Shown here piece after piece: positions 8,009 to 17,618 of a DNA stretch of 41,854 bases (its first letter is position 1; each line of letters starts with the position of its first letter). Below the pieces are notes generated by a model, which had not been told where the DNA came from, ran no database searches, and worked only from the letters and a program-made list of their open reading frames with translations. This stretch comes from Nitrospira sp. GTDB lineage: Bacteria > Nitrospirota > Nitrospiria > Nitrospirales > Nitrospiraceae. The stretch covers positions 1 through 41,854 of the forward strand of contig JAHBWU010000028.1 in assembly GCA_019636835.1 (NCBI GenBank), written 5' to 3'. A program made the position numbers and the translations under genes.

Positions 8009-8671
8009 ATGGCTGCGAATCCCGGTTTTCCTTTAGTCTTGGACGTAAAAGGCTGGCTGGTCCTGGTGATCGGCGGCGATGAGGAAGCGGCAGAAAAATC
8101 CAAACGCCTACTCGAATCCGGTGCGCGGGTCACGGTCATCAGTCCTACACTGAATGAACCGCTACGCCTGCTGGCGGCTTCGGGGAAGATCATCCATCGG
8201 GGGCGACATTTTCGCGAAACGGATCTCGAACACGCCATTCTCATTCTCAACACCATCCGAGGTGATCGTGACTTTGCTCAGATGCTGTCGGCTAAAGCCA
8301 GGGAAAAGCGTGTGCTGCTCTGGTCGGTAGATTACCCGGAGGCCAGCAGCGTCACGATGCCGGCAGTCGTGGCAGCGGGACATGCGCGAGTGGCGATCAG
8401 CACCAGCGGAGTGGCACCGGCCCTTTCCGGATTCATGAAGGAGGATCTGGAACGGATCCTCGATGCGGAATTCATCGAGTTCGTCGAGTGGCTGGGGCAA
8501 CTGCGTGAACAGGCCAAGGCGAATGAGCCGGATGCCGAGAAACGGCGGGCACTGCTCCATGACGCATTGGACGGCTTTCGTCTCCTCGGCCAGGCACGAT
8601 ATCCCAAAGTCTGGTTGGAAAGACGGGCTCAGACGGTAACGAGCGTGCAACCCGATATGGAGAAAAGATAG
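8009..8671 (+). CDS. Precorrin-2 dehydrogenase / sirohydrochlorin ferrochelatase-like protein (CysG N-terminal/Met8 type)
   Basis: 220 residues. The N-terminal NAD-binding segment VLVIGGDEEAAEKSKRLLESGARVTVIS (about 15-42, broken here by its glycine loop) and the middle segment SVDYPEASSVTMPAVVAAGHARVAISTSGVAPALSG match the siroheme synthase N-terminal domain. It would oxidise precorrin-2 to sirohydrochlorin with NAD and possibly insert iron. Its substrate would come from the CobA domain encoded at 28321-29889, far from this gene. The ATG at 8009 has a CGGGAG ribosome binding site about seven bases away; the frame runs open back to 7886, but that part does not look coding. The next gene follows after eight bases, so they are probably one transcript. 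Confidence 0.88.
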   Translation: MAANPGFPLVLDVKGWLVLVIGGDEEAAEKSKRLLESGARVTVISPTLNEPLRLLAASGKIIHRGRHFRETDLEHAILILNTIRGDRDFAQMLSAKAREKRVLLWSVDYPEASSVTMPAVVAAGHARVAISTSGVAPALSGFMKEDLERILDAEFIEFVEWLGQLREQAKANEPDAEKRRALLHDALDGFRLLGQARYPKVWLERRAQTVTSVQPDMEKR

Positions 8672-8679
8672 GAGCAACG

Positions 8680-8988
8680 ATGGTTCTACTGGAATTCAGC
8701 ATGTCGCCGTTGGGAAAGAGTGAAAGTGTCGGAAAATATGTGGCCCGTTCCCTCGATGTCATCGATAAGAGCGGAGTGCCCTATCGCTTGAATCCAATGG
8801 GAACGGTCCTTGAGGGTGAATGGGAGCAGGTCTTCGCCGTCGTGCAGAAATGCTACGAGCGGATGAAGAAGGATTGTAACCGTATTTCCTGCACGATCAA
8901 AGTCGACTATCGTAAGAACCATTCCGGGCGTCTTCAAAGCAAGGTTGCGAGCATTGAAAAGAAGCTGAAGCGATCAATCAAGCAATAG
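8680..8988 (+). CDS. MTH1187/YkoF-like (DUF77) thiamine-binding family protein
   Basis: 102 residues with the ferredoxin-like alpha/beta pattern of the MTH1187/YkoF family: an opening strand with LEFSMSPLGKSESVGKYVA, a middle strand YRLNPMGTVLEG, then EWEQVFAVVQKCYERM and a strand RISCTIKVDYR. Family members bind thiamine or related small molecules, but for most the biological role is not settled. The ATG at 8680 is preceded by AGGAG at an ideal distance. It lies eight bases after the precorrin-2 dehydrogenase gene; a link to siroheme synthesis is only an inference from position. Confidence 0.85.
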   Translation: MVLLEFSMSPLGKSESVGKYVARSLDVIDKSGVPYRLNPMGTVLEGEWEQVFAVVQKCYERMKKDCNRISCTIKVDYRKNHSGRLQSKVASIEKKLKRSIKQ

Positions 8989-9352
8989 AACGCCGTGCCC
9001 TTCTGCAATGCATGCACCGGCGTTTCTCACAATTTAAGAAGTCTAGCCCGTCGGATCCGTCGATAACGCGCGTTCGTCCAATGTTCCGCTAGTGTCTGGA
9101 TATCCTTTTCTCGCCCTGTTTGGCCCTTCTTTGGACTGGGTTGCCCCCTCCGAGGCAAGGGTACGAATCTTCGTATTGAAACCACGCACTCTCGTCTATA
9201 TACTCGCTCTCTGTACTTAGGATTCCTGCAGACGAACTGTACAGGAATTCGAACGATCTCCTGTGCAGTTTCTCAGCGATCGTCACGGTTGATCGTACTT
9301 CGTACCACGCCCGGGCTTGTCCAACGGCCATGTCGTTTCGGGGAATGATGCC
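8989..9352. other. 364-base intergenic region with promoter-like elements and inverted repeats
   Basis: No coding sequence is convincing here. It holds an imperfect hairpin directly after the preceding stop (AACGCCG 8989-8995 with CGGCGTT 9018-9024, no U-run), the promoter noted at 9176-9204, and a second inverted repeat (TTCCTG/CAGGAA) in the leader before the sensor kinase gene. Confidence 0.6.
9176..9204 (+). promoter_or_regulatory. Candidate sigma-70-type promoter of the sensor kinase/outer-membrane protein pair
   Basis: TTGAAA and TATACT are separated by 17 bases. The start site would be near 9211, giving a leader of about 140 bases that contains an inverted repeat. Confidence 0.55.
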
Positions 9353-12211
9353 ATGACCAGCAGCACCCTCGACATCGTCGAGGCTAAGGCCATCCCGAAC
9401 ATCCTCCTCCTCCCAAAGGATCGAACCATTCTCGAACAGGGCGCGATGGTATCTCGCCCGTTCGGTTTGGATGAACAGGGTCAGACGATCCGAGACCTCA
9501 GCGGCGTCAGCATCAGGGCTGTGACGGTCTTTTTAGAGAGGTTGGTGACGTCCGAGGGAGACGCGTCGGGCGGAAAAGAAGCAGTCGAGGAGTTGTGCCG
9601 ACTCTTGAATGACCGCATCAAGGATCCCATCTATCATGTGACTCCGGAATTCTTGAAGAACCCCTGGAACAGCTACTCATACGAATTTACCTCGTACTTG
9701 TATGAGTTTTGTGAACGGATCTCTGGCGACTCCCGCTTTGCTTTCAAAGCCGGGGCGGAAAAGGTGTCTCCCATCATGCTGGCCCTGACTCGCCCCTTTT
9801 CCCTGTCGCAGATCTACACGATGTTTCCGTACTTTGGGAATAAGTTTACTTCCGGATCGGTCGAGTTCCGCGTGCGGGAAGTCACGAGCAGCACGGCTGC
9901 GGTGGGGATGCGGTTTACCGACCGGACGCTTCGGCAGTTCGGACCCTACCGCAGACGGTGTGCCTGCCTGGTCTGTCAATCTGCGCAGGGCATCATGGTC
10001 GCCATGGCTGATCGCATCCACGGCCTCTCTCAGGCGGAAGTGATCGAGACTTCCTGCATCGGCAATGATGATGAATGGTGCCAGTGGACGATCCGATGGC
10101 AGGAAGAGAGCCGATATCGGAAACGATTCTGGCGAGTGACGTCACCCCTTGAACAGATACATCCGACTCGACCGAACAGTGAGTCAGTCGCCGGCGTAGA
10201 GAGTGCTCAGGGTGCGCCCCCTTCTGCAGCGACCCGCGTCGAGTCCTCATCCCATGTGCGGCAGAGTTTTACATGGTTTTTATGGGGAGGGCTGTTGGGC
10301 CTTACCCTCATGGCGGGAGTCGGTGTGCTGAATCCGACGGTGACTCTCGGAGAAGTGTTGTTGGTCGGAGTGTGCCCGATCCTCGCTGTCGGCATCATGG
10401 TCAATCGACGGCTGCTTCGTGAGAGCGAGCGTCGTGAGGCCTTGATCCAAGAGCAGATTACATCCGTCGAATCCCGTCACGAAGAATTGCGTGAAGCCTA
10501 TTTGGAACAAGAGCAGATGCGGGTGGAGTTGCGCCGGAAAGTGGCCCAACTTACGGCGCTGCATCGAGCGGGGCTGTCATTCAGCTCGACCTTTGAACGA
10601 GATGCTCTCTTGCACCAGGTGTTGGAAGCTCTGACGCATGAACTCAACTACAACAGCGCCATGGTGTCCATGTTTGATCCCTATGAGAATGCGGTTCAAC
10701 ATATCCGTCTGATCGGCGCACCTTCGGAGGTTGAAACGTTCGCCCAGTCCTGTCGGATTCCGGTCACCGATCGGGAGAGTCCCGAGGGGACGGTGGTCCT
10801 TCAGGGACGCCCCCTATTGGTCAAAGATATCGAATCGATACGACACAGCCTCCATCCCCTCAATCAACGGTTGGCCGAATTAAGCGGAACCAAAGCCTTG
10901 GTTGTGGTTCCCATCAAAACCAAAGACCGTATCTGGGGCATGTTGACCGTCGATCGCTCGCACAATCAAAGCGTGACTGAAGACGATCTGGAACTGATGC
11001 TGACGGTTTCGAGTCAAGTCTCCATCGCGTTGGATAACGCCTCAGCTTACCAGCAGATCGAAGAGTGGAATCAAGGGTTGGAGGTCAAAGTAAAAGAGCG
11101 CACCGAAGCCCTTGAGCGAGCCGACCGTCTGCGTGCCCAATTCCTCTCTCATGTATCCCATGAACTGAGAACACCACTCACATCCATCAAGGGATTCATC
11201 CAAAATCTACTGGACGGATTGACCGGACCGCTGAACGAGAAGCAGCAGCGATATCTGGTGCGTATGTCGGAAAATTCAGATCGGCTGGTTCGTATGATCG
11301 AGGATCTCCTTGATCGCACCCGGATCGAGACGGGGCGATTGGAGGTGCATCCTGCTGATGTCGAGCTTGAACCCTGTCTCGCCGATGTGATCGAGCAACT
11401 GAAGCCGTTGGCTCAAGCAAAACAGCAATCACTGGAATTCTGTTGTGCCGACACCGACGTCGTTGTCTGGGCGGATCGCGATCGTTTGATTCAGACGGTC
11501 GTCAATCTGGTGCAAAATGCCATCAAATTTACCCCTCCAGGCGGAACCGTGTCGGTCGCCTGCGAGCTGTCGAATCACCGCACGGCAACCGTTCTGGTGC
11601 GTGACACGGGTCCCGGTATTGCTTCGGAATACCATGACAAGATTTTTGACCCGTTCTTCCGCATCCAGCAAGGCCAGCGCACAGGTCCCAAAGGGTTGGG
11701 ACTCGGACTGTCAATCGTCAAAACGCTGGTAGAGTTGCAAGGAGGGGAGGTGACGGCTTGTAATCGTCCAGAGGGCGGCGCAGAACTGTCCTTCACGATT
11801 CCGATCCATACCGTGCAAACGCCACCGTTGCTTGAGTCACATCTCGTGGGCCAACAAATCTTAGTCGTGGATGATGATACGGACATTCAGCAGCTGCTTC
11901 ATGACCGGCTGAAGTCAGGAGGCTACCAGACGTTCTCAGCGTTCGACGGTCGTCAAGCGCTGGAGATTCTCCAATCACAGGAGTTCAATGGGATGATCCT
12001 CGACATCGGTATCGGTCAAATCGACGGCCTGGAAGTGCTACGCCGTGTGCGTCAGACGAATCAACGCCTTCCTATCATTATGATTACGGCATCGGGATCC
12101 CAGGAACTCGCCGTGAGGGCCATCGGATTGGGAGCTCAAGCCTATCTGCTCAAGCCATTTGACGCGGGCCAGCTTCAGCAAACCATGGATCGGTGGTTTC
12201 GACGTGCATAA
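9353..12211 (+). CDS. Hybrid sensor histidine kinase with V4R-like sensor, GAF and receiver domains
   Basis: A 952-residue protein. Order: N-terminal V4R-like ligand domain (about 50-270, ending in CIGNDDEWCQWTIRW and containing a CACLVC cluster); two membrane segments (about 305-328 and 334-355); coiled coil (about 360-400); GAF domain (about 405-565); HisKA with the phospho-accepting His603 in SHVSHELRTPL; HATPase with NLVQNAIKF, DTGPGI and GLGLGLSI; and a C-terminal receiver with acidic pair VVDDD and Asp884 in LDIGIGQ. It should sense a small, perhaps hydrophobic, ligand and relay phosphate internally and then to another protein. The ATG at 9353 follows GGGGAATG; a TTG at 9317 would add 12 residues. 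No separate response regulator with an output domain is nearby. Its end overlaps the start of the next gene. Confidence 0.92.
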   Translation: MTSSTLDIVEAKAIPNILLLPKDRTILEQGAMVSRPFGLDEQGQTIRDLSGVSIRAVTVFLERLVTSEGDASGGKEAVEELCRLLNDRIKDPIYHVTPEFLKNPWNSYSYEFTSYLYEFCERISGDSRFAFKAGAEKVSPIMLALTRPFSLSQIYTMFPYFGNKFTSGSVEFRVREVTSSTAAVGMRFTDRTLRQFGPYRRRCACLVCQSAQGIMVAMADRIHGLSQAEVIETSCIGNDDEWCQWTIRWQEESRYRKRFWRVTSPLEQIHPTRPNSESVAGVESAQGAPPSAATRVESSSHVRQSFTWFLWGGLLGLTLMAGVGVLNPTVTLGEVLLVGVCPILAVGIMVNRRLLRESERREALIQEQITSVESRHEELREAYLEQEQMRVELRRKVAQLTALHRAGLSFSSTFERDALLHQVLEALTHELNYNSAMVSMFDPYENAVQHIRLIGAPSEVETFAQSCRIPVTDRESPEGTVVLQGRPLLVKDIESIRHSLHPLNQRLAELSGTKALVVVPIKTKDRIWGMLTVDRSHNQSVTEDDLELMLTVSSQVSIALDNASAYQQIEEWNQGLEVKVKERTEALERADRLRAQFLSHVSHELRTPLTSIKGFIQNLLDGLTGPLNEKQQRYLVRMSENSDRLVRMIEDLLDRTRIETGRLEVHPADVELEPCLADVIEQLKPLAQAKQQSLEFCCADTDVVVWADRDRLIQTVVNLVQNAIKFTPPGGTVSVACELSNHRTATVLVRDTGPGIASEYHDKIFDPFFRIQQGQRTGPKGLGLGLSIVKTLVELQGGEVTACNRPEGGAELSFTIPIHTVQTPPLLESHLVGQQILVVDDDTDIQQLLHDRLKSGGYQTFSAFDGRQALEILQSQEFNGMILDIGIGQIDGLEVLRRVRQTNQRLPIIMITASGSQELAVRAIGLGAQAYLLKPFDAGQLQQTMDRWFRRA

Positions 12212-13661
12212 CCGGGATACGACGCGGGCTCCGAGCCATTGGAGCCTGCCCGAGGGGAGGCCATGGCATTCCTCTCCGAAGAGCGTTCAGATTTGTGTGT
12301 GTTGGGGACTCTCTCTTGCTGCGCTCGCCGTCATCGTCTGCATGGCTTCTCCTGTCTCAGCTCAAGTGCCTCGGGTCTATGGTCAGGGAGCCGCCGCGTC
12401 CGGGATGGGTAATGCCTTCGCCGCACAGGCAGACAATCCTTCTGCTATTCATTACAACCCGGCCGGCATGACCCAGCTCCGTGGAATACAAATCATGGGC
12501 GGAGGAAGTCTTGTGGGAGGGACCACCGACTTTGGGAGTCCAAGCGGATTTTCGATAACCGGTGACCATGATGGTGCTTTTGCATGGCCAGGCCCTGGCC
12601 ATGGATATATTACAGCGAATCTCCAGAGCTTAGGTGTTTCCCTGCTCGATAAACTGACGGTAGGAGTCGGGGTGACAACCCCCTTTGGTTCGGTGATGAG
12701 GTGGCCTGATGACAGTCCCTTTCGAGCCATCACCACATTTACCGCATTGCCCTTGTTCGACGTCAAACCCACACTTGCCTATCAGCTGTTCCCGGACCTC
12801 TCGATCGGTGCGGGAGCAGACATCTATACCTTTGCGAGTTTTTTCGGCGAAGGGCACGCGGAACTGCAGTCGATTTCGCCCGGCGGATTGGCGCCCGCTG
12901 GAAGCAAGCTCGAATTTAACGGCAAGGGCACAGCTCCCGGATTCAACGTCGGGGCATTGTATACGGCACTTCGGAATGGAGAGGGGCAACCAGTGGCGAA
13001 TCTTGCCGTGGTGTACAGAAGCCAGGCGACGCTCCACTTAGACGGAGCGTTGTCGGCGAACGGCGTGAAGATCCAAGATGCGACGACGACGTTGGTGTTG
13101 CCCCAGGTCATTACAGGCGGAATCGCGCTATGGCCGGTTCGGAACACAGAACGTGAATGGAAACTCGAATTGAACGTGGACTACGTGGGTTGGAAATCGG
13201 TCCGAAATCTGGATATCCATCTGGCTAACGGAACGATCATCCCTCAGCCACAAAATTGGAAAGGTACCTATGCCATTCTGGTCGGGACCGAGTATCGATG
13301 GTTAAGGGTAGACCGGTTGCCCGGATGGGAGATCGCTCTACGAGGCGGCTATACCAACCAGCAAGCGCAGGTGCCCGACCTCAATTTTAATCCGGGAGTT
13401 CCATCGGCCGATCTGCACGTCATTTCAACGGGCATCGGACTACTGTGCAACGGCAATGGGTCATTCTTGGGACTTATCTCCTGTGGTCGCGTAGGAATCG
13501 GACCGGTCAAGGCAAAACTGGTCGGCGTTGATGTCTCGTACCAGGCATTCCTTTACGAGCCACGAACGATCTCAGGAAATACCGGGCTTCGTGCAATGGT
13601 GAATGGACTCTACAATACCACCTTACACGCGGGCGGATTGTCCGTGCGAGCCAGTTTCTAG
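12204..13661 (+). CDS. FadL/TodX-family outer-membrane channel protein
   Basis: About 485 residues. A hydrophobic signal segment (LSLAALAVIVCMASPVSAQ) ends at a likely signal peptidase site VSA-Q, followed by the FadL signature GMGNAFAAQADNPSAIHYNPAGM. The rest is rich in alternating strands with Gly/Asp turns and ends in an aromatic residue (SVRASF), as usual for outer-membrane barrels. FadL/TodX proteins let fatty acids or hydrocarbons cross the outer membrane. There is no in-frame ATG before the signal peptide. I chose GTG 12204, which overlaps the kinase stop by eight bases; TTG 12159 or GTG 12297 are alternatives, and a good GAGGGGAGG at 12252-12260 serves none of them well. It is convergent with alr. 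Confidence 0.85.
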   Translation: MHNRDTTRAPSHWSLPEGRPWHSSPKSVQICVCWGLSLAALAVIVCMASPVSAQVPRVYGQGAAASGMGNAFAAQADNPSAIHYNPAGMTQLRGIQIMGGGSLVGGTTDFGSPSGFSITGDHDGAFAWPGPGHGYITANLQSLGVSLLDKLTVGVGVTTPFGSVMRWPDDSPFRAITTFTALPLFDVKPTLAYQLFPDLSIGAGADIYTFASFFGEGHAELQSISPGGLAPAGSKLEFNGKGTAPGFNVGALYTALRNGEGQPVANLAVVYRSQATLHLDGALSANGVKIQDATTTLVLPQVITGGIALWPVRNTEREWKLELNVDYVGWKSVRNLDIHLANGTIIPQPQNWKGTYAILVGTEYRWLRVDRLPGWEIALRGGYTNQQAQVPDLNFNPGVPSADLHVISTGIGLLCNGNGSFLGLISCGRVGIGPVKAKLVGVDVSYQAFLYEPRTISGNTGLRAMVNGLYNTTLHAGGLSVRASF

Positions 13662-13717
13662 TACCTGGGTTGCTCCAGTTTTTGCGGACATCGAACGAAC
13701 GGTTGTGCGGGGATGGA

Positions 13718-14851
13718 TTAAGACGAGCGATAGAGCCTCGGAATCTGCGGACTGATCGCACAGAGGACTTCGTAGGAAATTGTCCCGGTCCACTCGGCAA
13801 TGTCGTCGGCTGTGATTCGCTCGTTTTCCTGTTGCCCAATCAGCACGACTTCATCACCGACGGCAACGCGAGGTATCGCGGTGACATCCACCATCACCAT
13901 GTCCATGCACACCAATCCCGCGATGGGAACCCGTTGTCCCCGAATGAGAACCTGGCCTCGATTCGATAGCTGTCGGCTCAACCCGCTTGCATAACCGATC
14001 GGAAGAACGGCAATCCGTGTGGGGCACTTTGCGGTGAATGTCCGATTATAACTGACCGTTCCCCCTGGTTGGATGGTTCGGAGTTGAGCGATACAGGTCT
14101 TAAGCGAGAGCACCGGCCTTAAGTCCGGGGCTTCGACCGTGCCGGGAAGGGTGTGGTACCCGTACAGCATGATACCGGGCCGCACGAGGGTGAACTGAGC
14201 TGACGAGAAGCGAACCGCTCCACCGCTATTGGACACATGAACGAGAGGAACCTGGAACCCGCCTTCAAGAACGACTTTCAGAGAGGCGTTGAAGCGAATG
14301 ATTTGTTCCTCGGTGGCATCCGGGTCGGCTCCATCGGTATCGGCCAGATGGGTCATGAGTCCTTCCAAGCGTAGGGAGGGAGGAAACTTGTTTGAGCGGA
14401 TGAGCGTCACAAGCTCATTCTGCGTCAGGCCCAGCCGGCCCATGCCGGTCTCGATTTTGAGATGGATCGAGTGGAAGATCTCGCGGGATGCAGCGGCTTT
14501 CCCCAGCGCCGTGAGCACGGAAGGATCGCTCACCACCGGAGTGAGTTGGTAGACAAAGAGGTCACCAAATTGTTCCTGGAAGACCGGTCCCAGGACGACG
14601 ATCGGCACCGTGATGCCGGCTTGCCGAAGCGCGACCCCTTCTTCCGTCGAGAAGACGGCAAGGCGAGCGACGCCATGCCGTATCAGTGTCCGTGACGTTT
14701 CGATCGCGCCATGGCCGTAGGCGTTGGCTTTGACGACCGCCATGACGTCGCATCCTGGGGAGAGAATCCGACGAAATTGAGAAAGATTGTGTACAAGCGC
14801 CGTCAGATCTACGGTGGCGACGGTCGGAAGGAATGTCGGATTAATCGACAC
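13718..14851 (-). CDS. alr: Alanine racemase
   Basis: 377 residues of a pyridoxal-phosphate enzyme converting L-alanine to D-alanine for peptidoglycan. K41 in AVVKANAYGHGA is the lysine that binds the cofactor, and the later segment TVSYNRTFTAK carries the tyrosine that acts as second base. VCMDMVMVDVT is the conserved barrel-C-terminal domain stretch. The start is a GTG at 14851. It is last in the minus-strand set after frr with a 29-base gap, so it may be co-transcribed with the translation genes, an order that is less usual than the core rpsB-tsf-pyrH-frr arrangement. Confidence 0.95.
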   Translation of the reverse strand: MSINPTFLPTVATVDLTALVHNLSQFRRILSPGCDVMAVVKANAYGHGAIETSRTLIRHGVARLAVFSTEEGVALRQAGITVPIVVLGPVFQEQFGDLFVYQLTPVVSDPSVLTALGKAAASREIFHSIHLKIETGMGRLGLTQNELVTLIRSNKFPPSLRLEGLMTHLADTDGADPDATEEQIIRFNASLKVVLEGGFQVPLVHVSNSGGAVRFSSAQFTLVRPGIMLYGYHTLPGTVEAPDLRPVLSLKTCIAQLRTIQPGGTVSYNRTFTAKCPTRIAVLPIGYASGLSRQLSNRGQVLIRGQRVPIAGLVCMDMVMVDVTAIPRVAVGDEVVLIGQQENERITADDIAEWTGTISYEVLCAISPQIPRLYRSS

Positions 14852-14880
14852 GCGAAGAAGTGAGCATCAGGAAGTCAGAC

Positions 14881-15444
14881 TCAGACCTCCATGATTTCCT
14901 GTTCTTTTTTCTTGATCACGTCATCGATCTTCTGCCCGTACTGCTCGATCAACTTCTGGGTCTCTTGCTCGGCCTTGCGAAGTTCGTCTTCGGTGAGCTT
15001 CGCGTCTTTTTGAAGCTTCTTTAACTCTTCGTTCGCGTCTCGCCGAAAACCTCGAATCTGGACCTTCGTCTCCTCACCATGTTTTTTGCAGATCTTTGTC
15101 AACTCCTTGCGGCGTTCCTCCGTCAGGGGAGGAAGCGGGACTCGAATCACTTTGCCGTCGTTTGAAGGCGTCACACCAAGCCCTGAATTCGAGATGGCTT
15201 TCTCGATTTCTTTGATCAGTTTCGGTTCCCAGGGCTGAATGGTGATGAGTCGTGCTTCGGGAGTGGAGACGTTGGCGATCTGTTTGAGCGGAGTCATGGT
15301 TCCATAATAATCGACACGGATGCCGTCGAGCAGTGCGACAGAGGCCCGCCCCGTTCGGAGGCCGGACAGATCCTTCCGCAAGTGTTCGAGCGACTGATCC
15401 ATGTGGGTGATGAATGCCTGTCGAACGGAGGCTGCGTTGGACAT
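14881..15444 (-). CDS. frr: Ribosome recycling factor
   Basis: 187 residues, the normal length. RRF works with EF-G to split the ribosome after termination. Diagnostic stretches are LRKDLSGLRTGRASVALLD near the N-terminus, VDYYGTMTPLKQIANVSTPEARL, PPLTEERRKEL, and the long C-terminal helices rich in Lys and Glu. The ATG at 15444 lies 20 bases after pyrH. Confidence 0.97.
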   Translation of the reverse strand: MSNAASVRQAFITHMDQSLEHLRKDLSGLRTGRASVALLDGIRVDYYGTMTPLKQIANVSTPEARLITIQPWEPKLIKEIEKAISNSGLGVTPSNDGKVIRVPLPPLTEERRKELTKICKKHGEETKVQIRGFRRDANEELKKLQKDAKLTEDELRKAEQETQKLIEQYGQKIDDVIKKKEQEIMEV

Positions 15445-15464
15445 GAAGACACCTCGTGATGGGA

Positions 15465-16190
15465 TCAGCGATCGCCGAGCGTCACCAAGGTCCCGATCGG
15501 CTCGCCTAATGCCACGCGTTTAAAGTTGCCTTTGACTTTCAGGTTGAACACGATGAGAGGCAATTTATTGTCCATACAGAGGCTGATCGCCGTGGAATCC
15601 ATCACCTTGAGCTTCTGATTGAGGATGGACAGAAATGAAATCCTCTCATACTTTTTCGCCGACGGATTGGTGACTGGGTCGGCCTCGTAAATCCCGTCGA
15701 CTTTCGTCCCTTTCATGATCACCTGAGCGCTGATCTCCATGGCCCGTAGGACGGCAGCCGTATCGGTCGAGAAATAGGGGTTGCCCGTGCCGGCGGCAAA
15801 AATGACCACGCGGCTCTTTTCAAGATGGCGGATCGCCCTCCGCCGGATGTACCCCTCTGCGAGCTGGCGCATTTCGATGGCGGATTGAACACGGGTCATG
15901 ATTCCGACCCGCTCCAGCGCGTTCTGGAGAGCCAGCGCATTGAGCACCGTCGCCAGCATCCCCATGTAATCAGCCGAGGCTCGTTCCATACCGGACGCAC
16001 TGGCCGCGATCCCACGGAAAATATTGCCTCCGCCGATGACGACCGCCACTTGAACGTCAAGGGCGACGACGGAAGCAATTTCCTCCGCGAGGTTTTCCAG
16101 GATGGATGGCTGGATGCCGTAACCCTGCTCACCGGCCAACATCTCCCCGCTGACTTTCAGAAGGAGGCGTTGGTATTTGGCAGAGCTCAT
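15465..16190 (-). CDS. pyrH: UMP kinase
   Basis: 241 residues of the amino-acid-kinase fold, phosphorylating UMP to UDP. Seen are the N-terminal [13 protein letters not shown], the nucleotide loop [11 protein letters not shown], the [29 protein letters not shown] region (two stretches joined), and the DGIYEADP motif near 165. The gene starts four bases before the tsf stop (ATGA-type overlap), implying coupled translation. Confidence 0.97.
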   Translation of the reverse strand: MSSAKYQRLLLKVSGEMLAGEQGYGIQPSILENLAEEIASVVALDVQVAVVIGGGNIFRGIAASASGMERASADYMGMLATVLNALALQNALERVGIMTRVQSAIEMRQLAEGYIRRRAIRHLEKSRVVIFAAGTGNPYFSTDTAAVLRAMEISAQVIMKGTKVDGIYEADPVTNPSAKKYERISFLSILNQKLKVMDSTAISLCMDNKLPLIVFNLKVKGNFKRVALGEPIGTLVTLGDR

Positions 16191-16783
16191 GCTTCGCCTA
16201 ACTGATAGCGCGTGAATCGGCGGACGTTCATGTTTTCGCCGATCTTAGAGATTTTCTGAGCGAGTAGATCCTTGATGGTGACGGCTGGGTCTTTGATGAA
16301 TGATTGTTCCAGCAGGCAGCTTTCTTGGTAGAACTTTTCAAGCTTGCCTTCGACGATCTTCGGCCATGCGGCGGGAGGCTTGCCCATCTCCTTGGCCTGT
16401 CCTTCGTAGATCGTTTTCTCTTTCTCGGCAACATCAGCCGGAACATCCTCGCGCTTCACGAACGACGGCTTTGCAGCCGCCACCTGAAGAGCAAGATCGT
16501 TGACGAAAGCTTTGAATTCCTCATTTCGCGCGACGAAATCGGTTTCGCAGTTGACTTCGATCAAGACACCGATCTTGCCGCCCATGTGAATGTAGGAATG
16601 AATCAACCCTTGGTTCGTTTCGCGTCCGGCTTTTTTGGCCGCCGCCGCGAGACCTTTTTGGCGCAGATAGTCGACGGCCTTTTCGATGTCGTTCCCGTTT
16701 TCACTGAGCGCCTTCTGACAATCCAGAATGCCGGCCCCTGTTTTTTCCCGAAGCTCTTTCACGAACTGACTGGATCCTGCCAT
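16187..16783 (-). CDS. tsf: Elongation factor Ts (short form)
   Basis: 198 residues. The N-terminal UBA-like domain reads [19 protein letters not shown], the core has the [12 protein letters not shown] signature (the segment contacting EF-Tu follows), and the protein ends soon after the core. At under 200 residues it is the short type known in several phyla and not the ~280-residue E. coli type. It exchanges GDP for GTP on EF-Tu. It follows rpsB by about 60 bases and overlaps pyrH. Confidence 0.97.
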   Translation of the reverse strand: MAGSSQFVKELREKTGAGILDCQKALSENGNDIEKAVDYLRQKGLAAAAKKAGRETNQGLIHSYIHMGGKIGVLIEVNCETDFVARNEEFKAFVNDLALQVAAAKPSFVKREDVPADVAEKEKTIYEGQAKEMGKPPAAWPKIVEGKLEKFYQESCLLEQSFIKDPAVTIKDLLAQKISKIGENMNVRRFTRYQLGEA

Positions 16784-16844
16784 GATTCGTTATTCCTTCG
16801 CTCTATCGATGAGGATGAACGTTGATGGATCAACGTGTATAAAT

Positions 16845-17618
16845 TTACGAAACCGGAACGCGTTCAACGCGCATGGCTGGTTTCTTTTCGCCGCCGGCGG
16901 GAGTTGCTTGAAACTCTGCTTCTTCTCGCTGGGTCTTCACATGCGCGCCCTCGATACAGGCGTCGGCGATCTTGGACGTAATCAATTTGATCGAGCGAAT
17001 CGCGTCGTCATTTCCCGGAATCGGGTAGGCGATGTCGTCCGGGTCGCAGTTGCTGTCCAAGATGGCGATGACCGGGATGTCGAGGCGCTTCGCTTCTTGA
17101 ACGGCAATTTTTTCGACCCTCGTATCCAAAACAAAGACCGCACCCGGAAGGCTGCGCATGTTCTTAATGCCGGACAGGTATTTTTGGAGCTTGGCGATGT
17201 CCTTCTGCATGAGAAGGACTTCTTTCTTTTTGAGACCATGCTCGCTGGGGTTCAGGAGCGTCGTCTCCATCTTCTTCATCTTATCGATGCTGCGTCGAAT
17301 GGTTTGGAAGTTGGTCAACATTCCACCCAGCCAGCGTTGGTTGACGAAAAACATGTTGGCTCGCTTGGCTTCTTCTTCGAGGATTTCTGCAGCCTGCCGC
17401 TTCGTGCCGACGAACAACACGGATTCTCCTGCTGCAACAAGGTCTCGGACGAAGGCATAGGTATGCTCCATCCGTGCGACGGTTTGCTGAAGATCGATGA
17501 TATAGATGCCGCTGCGTTCACCGAACAAAAACTTCTTCATCTTGGGATTCCAGCGGTTGGTCTGGTGCCCGAAATGAACGCCGGCTTCCAACAACTCCTT
17601 GATCGCCACCACTCCCAT
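16845..17618 (-). CDS. rpsB: 30S ribosomal protein S2
   Basis: 257 residues. S2 segments visible are [20 protein letters not shown] (with the conserved HFGHQT), [42 protein letters not shown] and the C-terminal [15 protein letters not shown] chose ATG 17618, which has GGGAGGTGA just upstream; the frame could be read from 17636 but that would include the ribosome binding site. First gene of the translation operon. Confidence 0.97.
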   Translation of the reverse strand: MGVVAIKELLEAGVHFGHQTNRWNPKMKKFLFGERSGIYIIDLQQTVARMEHTYAFVRDLVAAGESVLFVGTKRQAAEILEEEAKRANMFFVNQRWLGGMLTNFQTIRRSIDKMKKMETTLLNPSEHGLKKKEVLLMQKDIAKLQKYLSGIKNMRSLPGAVFVLDTRVEKIAVQEAKRLDIPVIAILDSNCDPDDIAYPIPGNDDAIRSIKLITSKIADACIEGAHVKTQREEAEFQATPAGGEKKPAMRVERVPVS

